Assembly: GCA_020746105.1 (NCBI GenBank)
Contig: CM036618.1
Location: 108,760,622 to 108,824,621 of the forward strand
Source: Trogon surrucura
Lineage: Eukaryota > Chordata > Aves > Trogoniformes > Trogonidae
DNA length: 64,000 nt
Reading direction: 5' to 3'
Shown here: piece by piece, positions 53,078 through 64,000 of the stretch
How the letters are laid out: every line of letters starts with the position of its first letter
Numbering within the stretch: the first letter of the stretch is position 1
Made by a program: the position numbers and the translations under genes
The notes under the pieces: model-generated
Told to the model about the DNA's origin: nothing
Database searches by the model: none
Seen by the model: only the letters and a program-made list of their open reading frames with translations

Positions 53078-56000
53078 GTCCGAATAGTCATAATGCTGAA
53101 GGGAAATGAAAAAAAGTGTGTGTGTGCAGCTGCTGGCTGTGGGAAGGAGAACCATATGCACCTTTTCATGGCCATACTGGAGAGACAGGACTTCATGCAT
53201 TTTTGTGCAGAGAGCCTCAGGTTTGGTGTGGGTTTTCTGGTGATGGGGTGTTGTGTTGGGGTTTTTTTGTTTGTTTTGGGTTTTGGTATTTTTTTTTTAA
53301 TTTCCTGAAGAGCTTAGCAAAAGTGAAACATGCTGGATAAGCCTATCTGAATATGGAGGACCATTTGTAAATTGCCTCTCTGGAAGCAGCCTCTCGTGTT
53401 GCTGTCCTGCTCCCCTCTGTAACAGGGTTGCTTTGTCTCCTGCCTTGTTGCTGAACCACAGCGCAATCGCGTTAAGTAACTGCATATCGGTTGCTAAAAT
53501 GCTCGTGTTGTTTTTTTGCCTCCAGCACAACTGGGGAAGTTGCACTCTTGACAGCACAAGTGGTTTCGGAGCAAGTGTTGAAAGTAACCCCCCATGCTGC
53601 AGCGGCATTTTGCGCGCTTGACCTGTGCTGGCAGAGCTCTTTGTGCCGCTGCCCCTTCTGAGTAAATCCTGCTGAGACATCCTGGAGAGGCTGGCGGGGG
53701 GTGTAATGAGCAGGAGCCTCTGCGCGATGCAGAGCTGTGGCATACGCTGTAGTGCTGGCATGCCCGAGCTGTTTGCGGGGGGTGTGACTGCCGCTACAGC
53801 AACACGGAAAACCTCTTGCCTTTTCCTGTTTAACAATAAACCTGGTTTTGAGGTGGTAAAAGCACAACTACGCTCAAGGCTGTGAAAACTAATCTGCTAT
53901 ACATGTGTTTTAACAACAGGCTGGTGGTTTGGTTTGTGAACCTGTCAAAAGCCTCTGTGCCCTGAAAGACATTTAATACTATTGCAATGAATTTTTGGCC
54001 TGCCTGAGCACCTTGCTGGTGTACACTGGGAAAAGACTAACAGACATCACCTTCTTCCGTGCCCCCTGAGATGGGAGAAGAACCAGCAACCTGCTTTTTC
54101 AGAAAGTGTTAAATTTCGGCCTGACGTGACTGGCACAAGCAATGCACTGCACAAGCAGCCATCAGAAAATCATCCCTGCACAGAGGCAGGGCTGATTTGG
54201 AGTTCTCTGTTCAGCCTCATCCTGGAATGCAAATTCCACGGAAAGACCTGGACAGCATTAGCAGACGTGCACGCTGTAATGATGGCTAAACTGGGGGTTA
54301 CTGGGTGGTTGAACCGGAGTGACATACAGTCTGCTGAGTCCTCTAAATTTGCACTGATTGCCTCTTGCTCTCCACCCTATCATTTCCTCTCCCCTCTCTC
54401 TCATCCTGTATAAATGCTAAATGGAAACTCTGCCAACCCTTTACTGCTCACACCCTTTCTGAGTGCTTCCCTAACTGCACTCACGGCCTTATTCTGTGCA
54501 TCTCACTGTCCTGTTCTGGGGATAATGATCACTGTAGCGAACATTTAAAGAGAGAGCAATGAAAACAGAAGTAAAATTAGAGCCAGCAAAATTTAAGACT
54601 AAGGGGTTTTTTGTGTCATTCCCAGATCTTGATAAATCTGTAGCATTCCTCCTGACAGTCACAGGTGAGAAACTCTTCCAATGTATGCCTTTTCCTAATG
54701 AAGTGTTTACGTGGTTGTTACCTCACCCCTACGCTGAGCAAGGTGAATTGTAGGTACAATTCCACTTGCTTCAGCAAGTATCGAAGCTGTGATTAGACTG
54801 CCTGAAGAGAAGGGAGATGCTGCAGATGTTAACCAGTCATTCAGCAGTGCACGCCCGAGTCAGCAAGGCTGATCGGTACGTGCACATTTGGGAATGTGCT
54901 AAGGATGGTTTCTTCGTTCTGCTGCACGTAGAAACAAGCTTTTTTTTTTTTCTCTTCCCCCCCCGCCCCCCCGTATTTCATTTTGCTATGTAAAGAACTA
55001 GACAGATCTGGCCTTTCTTTTTTAATAATGTTTTAGGACCAGGGTACAAAAAAGGTTAATGCATTAATTTTTAAGACAAGTGATAAATGCACTGCAATAA
55101 GCACATCCTACATACACAGAATATATTTCTCTATATAATATGAACACAGAGATATAAAATAAGTTATACTTGTCTTGGTTTTCCATCACAGTAGGAGCTC
55201 AGCTTATATAAAGTGACAACAGGAATTGGAACAACACGCTGCTCCAAAGCAACAACAAAAAACAGAAGAGTGCCTGCATCTGTGTGTGTGTGTTTGGGAA
55301 ACAAAATAGGAAATTGAGGGATTTCTGCCAAAATCAGGTCTTGAAAACAAAGGTTTCATAGAGCGTGAAAGAGGTGGAGTCTCTCAGCTCAGGGAAGAAG
55401 TTCTGGAGGTGCTCAAGTGATACTGTGTGTGAGGAGGAGGGTGGGTGAAGACTGTCACCATCTTCACTGTATTTACGGGGGCGCAGGCAATAGAGCAAGC
55501 TCTGCCTACTGCCCCGCTGTGTTCTCTGCTCTTAAAACGGATCGTCTGCCTGACAGTGCGGGGTTCTGATCTTTACAGTAAGAATGGGACCTAGCAGCTT
55601 TCACCGTGCACGATGAGAGTAAACATCACTTCACAGGAATGACAAACACCACCACTGGTCAAAGAGAAAACACTATCCACTGGTTGTGAAATGTTCAGTG
55701 AGCCTGGGAGTGGTGTTCTTCCCTTCCAACGCACCTGATGTCTGCCTCTAGTGCCCCCTTCTATTTCCCCTGGGGGAGAGGGGGCGGTTCTCCTGGCAGT
55801 GCCTGAAGAACAAATCTCCCCTGGGGACTGAACGGGAGGTAGAGGTGATTAGGAATTCTTTACTGCCTGTCCCACAGCAAACAATGAGGAACTCCAGCTG
55901 TCCAGTTCAAAGCTGTTTCAGATTTTATTTGGATTTTTCTCTTAAGGACAGGGAAACACTTGTAAAATGTGCATCTAACAGTGAATCAGGGTTCCTAAAA

Positions 56001-56540
56001 TTCTCAACTTTGGGGTTTAGTATCTAGTATTTTAGTGCGGGCTTATGTTAATTAGGAAGTGCTCTTTAGTTTGGCCAATAGCTTGGAGACCTTGTGGTTT
56101 CCTCTTCGTTATCAAGATCTATCTCCTGAAGTTTGTGAGACCCACTAAACTGCAGAAGGTGCAGCCAAAGCTCAGGAGTGATACTGGCAGTTAGCAGATT
56201 TCTACTAGTGTCTATTTCACTCTTAGAAAAAATGCAGCCCACTTCACTTTTTCTTCTACTCCCACTTATCAGATTCTCCTAGTCTCAACATCTTTTCTTT
56301 ACCTTCATATTTACAGACTACACATTAGAAAGCAGGGACATTACACTGGAAGAGTTAATTGCATGTTATCACGAAGAAGGTGGACTTTTTTGTTCTGCTT
56401 TAGGTTTTTTGTTTTCTTCATACAGTAAAATAGATATAAATCCAAAGGCGATCTCACATCTAAAGGTATAATTTAAGTAAACATTTTTTTCTAGTTCTTT
56501 TTTCCCCCCTTCCCTTTCCCTCTCCCCTGTAACCTTTCTT
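53078..56540 (-). other. Interval downstream of EHD3, probably including its 3' UTR
   Basis: No coding exon is recognised. Going down from the EHD3 stop on the minus strand, the first clear AATAAA after the one overlapping the stop codon is at 55924-55929, so a UTR of about 0.6 kb is possible. A homopolymer-rich patch (T-run, then C-runs) lies at about 54942-54972. Confidence 0.35.
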
Positions 56541-57068
56541 TTATTCTGTTATTTTCCTTTTGGATGGAGGGAGGAGATGGGAAGGGAGCTCGTTTGGCAG
56601 CTCATGACCCTCCAGCTTGACTTTAATGAGATGATTCGCCAAGGCAAACTCCTCATCATCCAGCATGCCATCTTTGTCGATGTCAGCCAGTTTCCATATC
56701 TTGCCCAGCACCGTGTTGGGCAGCTTAGACCTTACCATCTCCTTCTTTGCATTGGCACCAGTTATTTTACCATCGACAGGAGAGAGGGTGTAGAAGATCT
56801 CATCGTACATGGGCTTGTCCCTGGCCACCACCCACTCAGCATCATCGATTCCTTCCCCGGCGCCTTCGCCATAGCCATGGCCAAACGGACCATGCAAGGT
56901 GCCCTCGAAGGCTCCGCCCTTCACCATCTGGGTCGGTCGCTGTGACTCTTCCTGGCGTACGAGCACCATGAGCTGGGCGATGTCATTGGCCAGCATATCT
57001 TCCACGGTCTCCAGCAGCTTGCTCTTCAGAGGCTGAAACTTGCTAAAATCCTGGGATTGCAACTGATC
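56541..57068 (-). CDS. EHD3: EHD3 terminal exon: helical segment, linker and EH domain
   Basis: The exon encodes [38 protein letters not shown], the glycine-rich linker and a complete EH domain of about 95 residues, ending SKRKITE-stop. The EF-hand loop [12 protein letters not shown] (56649-56684) has the D-x-D-x-D-G-x-x-D-x-E ligand pattern. The tryptophan of [10 protein letters not shown], needed for the NPF pocket, is present. The acceptor (CTTTCAAG on the minus strand) is at 57069-57070. The stop codon lies within an AATAAA hexamer. Confidence 0.96.
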   Translation of the reverse strand, partial: DQLQSQDFSKFQPLKSKLLETVEDMLANDIAQLMVLVRQEESQRPTQMVKGGAFEGTLHGPFGHGYGEGAGEGIDDAEWVVARDKPMYDEIFYTLSPVDGKITGANAKKEMVRSKLPNTVLGKIWKLADIDKDGMLDDEEFALANHLIKVKLEGHELPNELPSHLLPPSKRKITE

Positions 57069-60000
57069 CTTGAAAGCAGGACAACATAGCAAAAGGTGAG
57101 CGACATGGCTGTGTACCGTGCAGTCACAGGGCAGGGTGGGATGCCTGTCTGCCGTTTGGCTCAAAAAACCTGCTACTGCAGAGGAGGAGTGGGCAGCTCA
57201 GCATCCCCTCCTCTGATAGCCCTGCTCCTCAGCATGTTGATGTCTCCCTGGCTGGCCTTGTTCTTACTTAAATCCTCTTTAAATTCTACACAAAATTATC
57301 TTCTCAGCTTACAAAGTGGGCCAGACATGGCACAGAGACAGGAAGAGGTTTACTCTGAGGCCCAGATGATGGCCATATGCAAGTAAGACTTCTCCTTCCC
57401 AAACCAGGTAAAAGCAATCTCCTTGAAGACCAAATTGCTCAAGGCAAACTGGTTGTGCAGCTCTTGCTACCTCCTCAAGCAAGTGTTCTGTACTCCCTCC
57501 CCCTCCGCATACGGGAAGGAGTTGCTGCTCTGGCAAAAGACTATGTTACTCATCATCATGCAGTGCATCTGTCGGATGCCATAAAGACAGTTGCGTGTCT
57601 GTAAAGAGGTGAGCATATCTTTACAGCATGGCTCTGTTTCTGTAATTTTCACACCTAAACAAAAGTGCTTTGAGCCGGGCCTGCAGACAGCTCTTATAAA
57701 AACTGCAAAATGACCTACAGATTTATCTTTCACCCTCATTAAATCCACACTATTCACTCCTTCTGGATTGGTATGGGTATTTTTAGACACTTAACCACAC
57801 ATTCTAACAAACAGTGAATGGAATCTTCTATTGGATATTCTCCATAGATCTTATTCTTAAAAACTTATGGAAAATATACCTTTAAAAAAAAAAACCAAAA
57901 CAAAACAGATGCTGAGTTTTCCATAGGGAACTAGTAATGACTTCAACAGCTAGGAACTCGGAACAGGTTTCTGCTTGGACTGAAGCCACACAGCAATGCA
58001 GCAGTGTCCAGCATTGTTTGAATATACAATACAAGGCTCTGAGCCAAGGTCCTTTTAAGTCTTTGACTTACACTGGGTCAAGTCTCAGCACTGCAGAACA
58101 GAAAACCTGCTTCTCTGCTCTAAGACAGAAAACGGGCTTTAATTTTCAGAGCCTCCTTTCTCTCTTTTTAGAAAGAGTGAAGTAGAAGACAAAAAAAAAT
58201 ACAGCTCTTGAAGAGACAGGCATATGTAGGCTTTTCAGGATATAGCTTTCCTTTTAATATAAATTAGCAGTATTCTTAGGCCTGAAAAACCTGCCAATGG
58301 AAGCTGGAGTTAAAAGTAAAAATAGAAGAAATAATATGCTGTAAAGGCAAAGATTTGCGAAATGGAAGGCAGTTGTAGCTTCACATGAGCTTTGTGTGCA
58401 AACAGTGTTCATGTCAAAATATACCCTGCATGTATCTCAAGACCCATTTCAACATTACAACAGACCCCTCAAGCAACAAAAATCAATGTCTGTGTAGCTT
58501 CTGTCTTGTTTCCTGCAGTTACTTTGATGCTTTTCCCTTGGATGTTTGGTGCTCTGGCCAAGGTGCCACTGCTTACCTGCATCTTTCTCAGATTAGGAAA
58601 GTCTCCTGGTGAGATCTGATGCTCCCGTTCAATTCGGGCATAAATCTCTCCCAAGTTGTTAACAAGCTCTTTCTTTTTATTGTCTTTCCCAAACATGGAG
58701 GGCATTTCCTTCTTTAGGGAACTGATGATGTAGGCATGGACCTGAAGGGTATTAAATAATACAGAATGAAGAAGACAAGTGTTAAGAGCACATGAGAAAA
58801 TTCTTCCTAACAGAGGGTATCTGTGCCTAGGACTCAACCCTATCTTGTCCCACCCTGGAGAGCAAGCTCAGCTCTTCATCTCACCTGTACCTACCGATTG
58901 TGCTCCAGTGCTAAGTGCCACTCAGCTCTGCACTCTGGCTGTGCTGAGACAAGGTGAGGACAGTGTGTGAGTCCGGGGTGTACAAAGAGTAACATTCATA
59001 TGCACTTGCCAGAGGGAGTGGTGCGGTGTTTTTTCTTCCACTGGGCATGGCCTCCAAGGAATAATCTCTTTCTAGTCCAAACCAAACATACAGGTTTTGG
59101 AGCTCTCTAGACTTTAATGTTTTAGTATGAATATTAGTCCTCAACTTACATGACATTCTGGCACTTCTTTTATTTCCAATGGGAGACCAAGCATTTTCTC
59201 CTTGGAATGAAGATTCTTGCACAGAAAGCTTTTCAGGGGTCAGAAATCTTTCTACCTAATTAATATCTTCCCTGTATTCTGAGGGGCTTCATTCAGCTCA
59301 TTTCAAATATTCAGAGATATGGAAGGTTTACTTGTTATTCTGGCGAGCCTCCACCTCCTCTGCATCCATCAAAGTCAGGCATGTCTCTTGGCTAAAGAAG
59401 TTTAAGGCAAAAGACCTAGAGCTTATCAACTCCCTTGGTGTGTGATTCTGACAAACTGGATTGGTCCTAATTCTCAAGTTGCTACCACAGAGCAACTGCT
59501 TTTCAGATCCCTTCAAGTGCTACCTGCTTTGATCTGTGGTTGTCTTCCTCACTCTGGCCTGTCATGATTGACGTACCAAGCAAAGGGGAGTGCTTGCTTT
59601 CTTGAAGTGCACAGGACTAATATGATGGGCCTAAGTGAAATGGGATGGGAAAACAGTAGGATCCACCAGCTCTGCAAGCCAAACTGGCTGAAACCACTTC
59701 CCCAGAGCCTGCGTACTGCAAACGGCCCAAACTGAATACTTGGGGGTTCTATGCCAACACTCACCTTGGCCAGTCGTGCTCGCTTGATGAGATCATTCAG
59801 CTTCCTCAGGGCTGCGTTGCGGGGCAGGCTCTGGATATCCCTGAACAGGTCCTGCTCCTCTGCCTCAAACAACTTGCGGTTGTCGGGGATGAGTAACTGA
59901 TGAGACCAGAAGGAGCCAATGTAGACCCTGATGACCTCAGGAGTATTGACGATCTTTCCCAGGGACCACATGAGGGCACCGTACACCCGCATCAGCTGTT

Positions 60001-60177
60001 GAGTCTCTATCTGGTCAGCCTTGTTGAGAACAACTCTCATCTTGTCCTCGTGGTTCTTCAGGGCCTTGATGACCTCAGAGAATTCATCAGAGATGTCCAG
60101 CTTGTGCGCATCAAAAAGGAGAATGATGCGGTCAACCCGCTCTGCAAACCACTCCAGCACAGCGGCAAAGTCATAAC
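56541..60177 (-). CDS. EHD3: EH domain-containing protein 3, last three coding exons
   Basis: EHD3 is a membrane-tubulating, dynamin-like ATPase that acts on recycling endosomes and in early-endosome-to-Golgi transport, binding NPF-containing partners through its C-terminal EH domain. Three minus-strand exons (60177-59765, 58741-58577, 57068-56541) splice to 1106 nt. These give 367 residues and a stop after the split Gly codon, against about 535 residues for the family. The missing N-terminal part, with the P-loop and the DTPG switch, must lie beyond 64000. The C-terminus [13 protein letters not shown] and the [19 protein letters not shown] linker match EHD3 better than EHD1, EHD2 or EHD4. 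Confidence 0.96.
57069..58576 (-). other. EHD3 last intron, 1.5 kb
   Basis: The donor is GTAAGC. I recognise nothing in it except an A-rich run near 57884-57906. Confidence 0.8.
58577..58741 (-). CDS. EHD3: EHD3 penultimate exon, 55 codons
   Basis: A phase 0 exon that encodes [40 protein letters not shown] and [15 protein letters not shown]. These are the helical-domain segments conserved in all EHD proteins. The acceptor is CCCTTCAG and the donor is GTAAGC on the minus strand. Confidence 0.96.
58742..59764 (-). other. EHD3 intron, 1.0 kb
   Basis: The donor is GTGAGT and the acceptor is CCCTTCAG. I recognise nothing else in it. Confidence 0.8.
59765..60177 (-). CDS. EHD3: EHD3 exon: end of the G domain with the NKxD motif
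   Basis: After two bases completing a Gly codon, it encodes [39 protein letters not shown] and [20 protein letters not shown]. The NKAD motif, G4 of dynamin-like nucleotide binding, is at 60014-60025. The exon continues with [38 protein letters not shown] and a GTGAGT donor. The acceptor is CCCCCTACAG. Confidence 0.97.
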
Positions 60178-63100
60178 CTGTAGGGGGTGGAAGAAAAGCA
60201 GAGATGCACATCCATGGGAGTAGAGAAGCCTACTTGCTGTACCTGAACTGTGCTGTCTGAAAGTGACCTTGCAAAGAGGAAGTTTTCCCCAATAGCTCAG
60301 GTAGCTTGATAAAGGAAACTTGAAATACCATTCCTTGTCCCAAAGACGGCAGCGATGAGGCACTGTGCTTCACACTGAAATGCCCAAGATGTGCACAATT
60401 AGAGACAGCGCTCATCTCCACATTAAGAGATCATCTAGAGAGGTTTTGAACTTGTGCTACAGACACTTCATTCAAACGCCTAGAATGGGGAAACTGCTGT
60501 ATTCAAACAGCCAGTGCAAAGTCTTGCATGTGGCAACAAGAGAGGTTTAGTTTCTGAATTACTGGCCATCAGCATATTCTACAAAGGCTGTAGAAAGCTG
60601 CATAATTGCAGTACTTGCACCCAGACTGGTTTGAGATGGATATCTCTACTGCTTAATAACTCTCCCATCTCTCCCCTTCCAATTCAAAACCCAGGATGCA
60701 AATAACCTGCCTTACCTAAGTAATCATCTTGTTGTACCTGCTGCATATGCACAAAGCAAAATGGTTTGTGTTTACTTTAAGTACTCGATGCTTAGAAGGG
60801 AACGATGCTGTGAACACCAGGGATGGACTATGAGCTATGAACACTGGGTTAAAATTTCACATGCCTTAGAACTAAGGATAATGGATGCAGAGCCCACCTC
60901 TAGGCAATACAGGGCATGATAAATACCATATGTGGAGATGTTTTTACAACAACAGCATTGACAGCAACCAAATGACCTCCTTTCCTAGCTCTGTGGTGTT
61001 TTTTCACCTTCTTTAAAGCCTGACTGAGAGACTGGTGCTCTCCTGTGATGTGCAACGTTTGGGGTTATCTGTGTCGCCAGAGTGCTGTACTCTGTTAAGA
61101 GAGATCAGGACAGAGCATATGCTATTCGCATTCAAATCTTTTAACGTGCTATTTTAATCTTGGCTTTCATGAATAAATGTATGATAATTAGTTCAGTGCT
61201 CTTTTCCCCCCATTTTTTTTTTTCTTTCCTTCTGTCCTCTCCAAAACCTAGAGGGCAACCAGTGCATTTTAGTCATTAGATCACAACTACAGAAGGGAGG
61301 ACTGCTACGCTCTGATCTTGCTTTTTGCCATTGGCCTTTTCTCTCTTGTGACTAAGCAAACTGGGGTGAAATCCTGGCTCTCGAGTCAGAAGTAAAGCCT
61401 GGGTGAACTTCTTCTTTAACTGGATAGATTGGTATTAACTGTTTGCCACTGAGAACTTTTATGTAACTGGAAAGTATTATTACTGGGAGATGTTTTGCTA
61501 TGGTCAATCATAGTTTGCTCCTTTTAAGAAAAGCTGGAGGGAGGGGAAGTGCTCTTAGGTGTGGACAGCTTGCCCTGCTCACTTCCGTGGGATCTAGAGA
61601 AATCATAGATAGAAGGGAGATGCTTGCCCCACCAGTGGTCTTTTGTTCACTTAGGACACTGGTGCCTTCTCTAGCAGGAGCAAGCAATGCCAGGTCATGG
61701 CTTTTTCCTCAGCTATGTTTGATGCCAAGAACTTCAGAGGATTCAGAATTAGTATTACCTTATATTAACATCCGTATATCTTGCCCAGTCCACGTGTCTG
61801 ACCTCAGCAACGATCACAAGCCAGACCCTCTTAGCATTGAAATAAACTTAGTCCTGCTTGCTTTCAGATATTAACAGCCTTTTAACCTTTGATGTTCTCA
61901 CTGTAGGGAGCTCACCTCCACAGGTCTAACGGTGTACCTTCTGTAAATCTATGCATGCTGACTCCTTCAAAAATTGTGCTCAGAAGCACTGGCAGTGGGA
62001 TAAAATCAATGCTGATCCCTCGTTACACTTGGACTGGGTTCAGGCTGTAAGCTGTCCCTCTGCAAGCAGATCAATCAATTTGCAAATGGGGGCATCCCCC
62101 TCCTTTTGCCCCAAACTTTGCTAAAGACAGCATGCACACCCACAGCTCCTGTTCAGTTCTGTCTGGTGGTACTGTAAGTCATCTAGCATGGCAGGATAGT
62201 TTATTCTTCATAGGCAGACCTACACAGCTTGCTTTTTCACCATGGAAGCAGTGAGTCAGGGAGACTTTGTTTGGAGATGTTTGCGCATTTAATCTTGTCA
62301 AATCTCATTGACTGGGATGCTTTCTTGTCAACCTGGTATGGGTTTGAATTGCAGCACAACTACTTCTTCCGGCCTTTTTCTTGCAGGGAGGCAAGGGGGA
62401 AAACAGTCACGCTCTCTAGGGCACCTTGTAACGTTACAGTGATGTCCTGTCATAGATCATGTGGATGGTTTCCCTCTGACAGTAGAGGAACAGCCACTGT
62501 TAGGTTCTTTGTGTCAACAGAGGCTGAGGTGAGGTGGGGGAAGCATCTGCGTCTGACACTTGGCCAACCTTTTGATGATCCAGTAAAAGTAGGGACTGAT
62601 TATTAAAAAATAAAATGGTAGCTGAGGACTTGGGGGACTGACCTTAGCCCTTGGATCTGCCTGGGTCTCAGGGTGTGTCCAAAAGTATCTTTAGGTGCTT
62701 AGCTCTTGGTCATTTTATCATGTATCAAGCCTGGATCCACAGCAGCACTTAGAGGATATCTGTTCTGTGAGCCTCTCTTTTCTATTCACAAACAAAAATG
62801 TTGCTCTACCCAACATGAAAAGGGAATTAATATCTGCTCAGACCTTTTGTATGTTCCCAGCTGCTACAGTAACATACAGCTAGTCTTGAATATCCCTGTG
62901 GACTTCATTAAATGTCTAGATTGATTAGCAGATTTTCTTTCCCAGCTTCTTTGCTTGTTCGGAGATACTCTCTTGACAGCTGTCCTGCATAGCTCCATTA
63001 AAGACAGAACAAAGCCCTGGGGAGTAACACTTTGATATTTCAGAGCAGTCACAACAACATGAACTTGTCTAGATCTCAGGCTGGGACAAAAGCCCAACCC

Positions 63101-64000
63101 ACACCTGTGTCCCGCTACCTTTGGCGCTCAGAGAATGTGTGAGACCTCTCCTGTTGGTGCTCAGCTAAACAAAAAACCATCTCTCTCTCTATGCAGTTCT
63201 AACAAGTGCTGGTCACACCTGTATTCTCCTGTAGGTACTTCTCCTGGAGGTACTTATCAGGAAAACCAAGGTGTAAATGCATGTATTTTGTTCTTAAATG
63301 ACAGAACCCTTTAGAGGAAAAGAGGAAAATTACCATGAGCATTCATCAACACATAGCACGACAAGTGGAAAGGGCAGATGGGACAGACCTCTGTTCACAA
63401 CTATCTATTGGAGTCTCTGTGACAGTGTTTCCTCATGCAGACAAGTGCCTAGAGAATTGCTACACAGGTGATTCATAGGGCTGACTTTCTAGTTTTGCTT
63501 TTAGCATACAAAAAGAGAAGATTGTTACTGAAGTATTTGGATAGCAGGGCGACAGACAGTGTAAAACTCTAAGGGCAAGCTATTAATAACAGTGTTATAA
63601 ATTTAAGACCTTATTTTTAATTCTACTATTTAGTTCAGGGCTTTCGTTTTCAGGGGATTCTGCCATCGCGTAAAGAACCTGGGCCATTCTGTCTGACTCC
63701 AGCCAGAGCTGGAGGTGCTCAACACATGAAAACACATGAAGCTCATTCTGCAACTAAATCTAAGCATTATGGTCTTGCTTTGATTTCCTCTCCACTGCCC
63801 CTTCATTATTTCACAGATGCATAGGGCCTGACTCTTTCTTCTGGCAGCTTATTAGCATGTGAGGTTAGGCCAAAAACTAATCTTGATCTACAGTCAAATT
63901 AGGAGTTTTTCAATTGTCCCCTTGCTCATTCCACCACAAATACGTTATGTCTCTTTACACCCTGTCTGAGTGTTGTAGCGTGTTGCTAAGGCCTCTCGCA
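60178..64000 (-). other. Upstream EHD3 intron (continues past window end)
   Basis: I looked on the minus strand for the preceding EHD3 exons (P-loop, DTPG and ISRG segments) and found none, so this whole stretch is inferred to be intron. I recognise no repeat ends or other genes. Confidence 0.7.

Noticed and set aside
53297-53867. Overlapping 179- and 131-codon open frames on the minus strand
   Set aside because: Two overlapping frames are equally open and neither resembles a known family. There is no LTR or retroviral motif.
60178-64000. Further EHD3 exons (P-loop and DTPG segments)
   Set aside because: Reading the minus strand showed no matching segment, so they must lie beyond the window.

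Overview
The window is vertebrate nuclear DNA, most likely avian. Genes are split into short exons with canonical GT-AG junctions. The 3' ends of CR1 retrotransposons are scattered through it, and one composite SINE joins a tRNA-derived head to a CR1 tail. A tRNA(Ile)-like SINE with a CR1 tail is known from songbird genomes, so a passerine is a reasonable guess, but the species is not proven. Nothing bacterial, viral or plasmid-like is visible.

Positions 688-23062 (+ strand) hold the last 20 coding exons of xanthine dehydrogenase (XDH). Together they total 2307 nt, i.e. 768 codons plus TAA with every junction in phase, and encode the molybdopterin half of the enzyme. The FeS, FAD and NAD parts lie before position 1. 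All the molybdenum-site residues I could map are intact. Two of the cysteine positions that let mammalian XDH switch to an oxidase are replaced.

Positions 23063-56540 are a long gene-poor interval. It holds one recognisable coding exon of a carbohydrate sulfotransferase-like protein (27579-28393, - strand), whose 5'-phosphosulfate-binding loop is degenerate. It also holds a 5'-truncated CR1 with an open reverse-transcriptase reading frame (about 44361-45388, - strand), two short CR1 3' ends, the tRNA/CR1 composite SINE (52894-53077) and small tandem repeats.

Positions 56541-60177 (- strand) are the last three coding exons of EHD3, a dynamin-like endocytic recycling ATPase. They cover the end of the G domain, the helical domain and the C-terminal EH domain. 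The first exons, with the P-loop, lie beyond 64000. XDH and EHD3 therefore converge tail to tail, the same arrangement I know for the mammalian locus. I found no undescribed multi-gene system. The noteworthy points are the XDH cysteine substitutions, a possible in-frame alternative acceptor in XDH, the divergent sulfotransferase and the retroelements.
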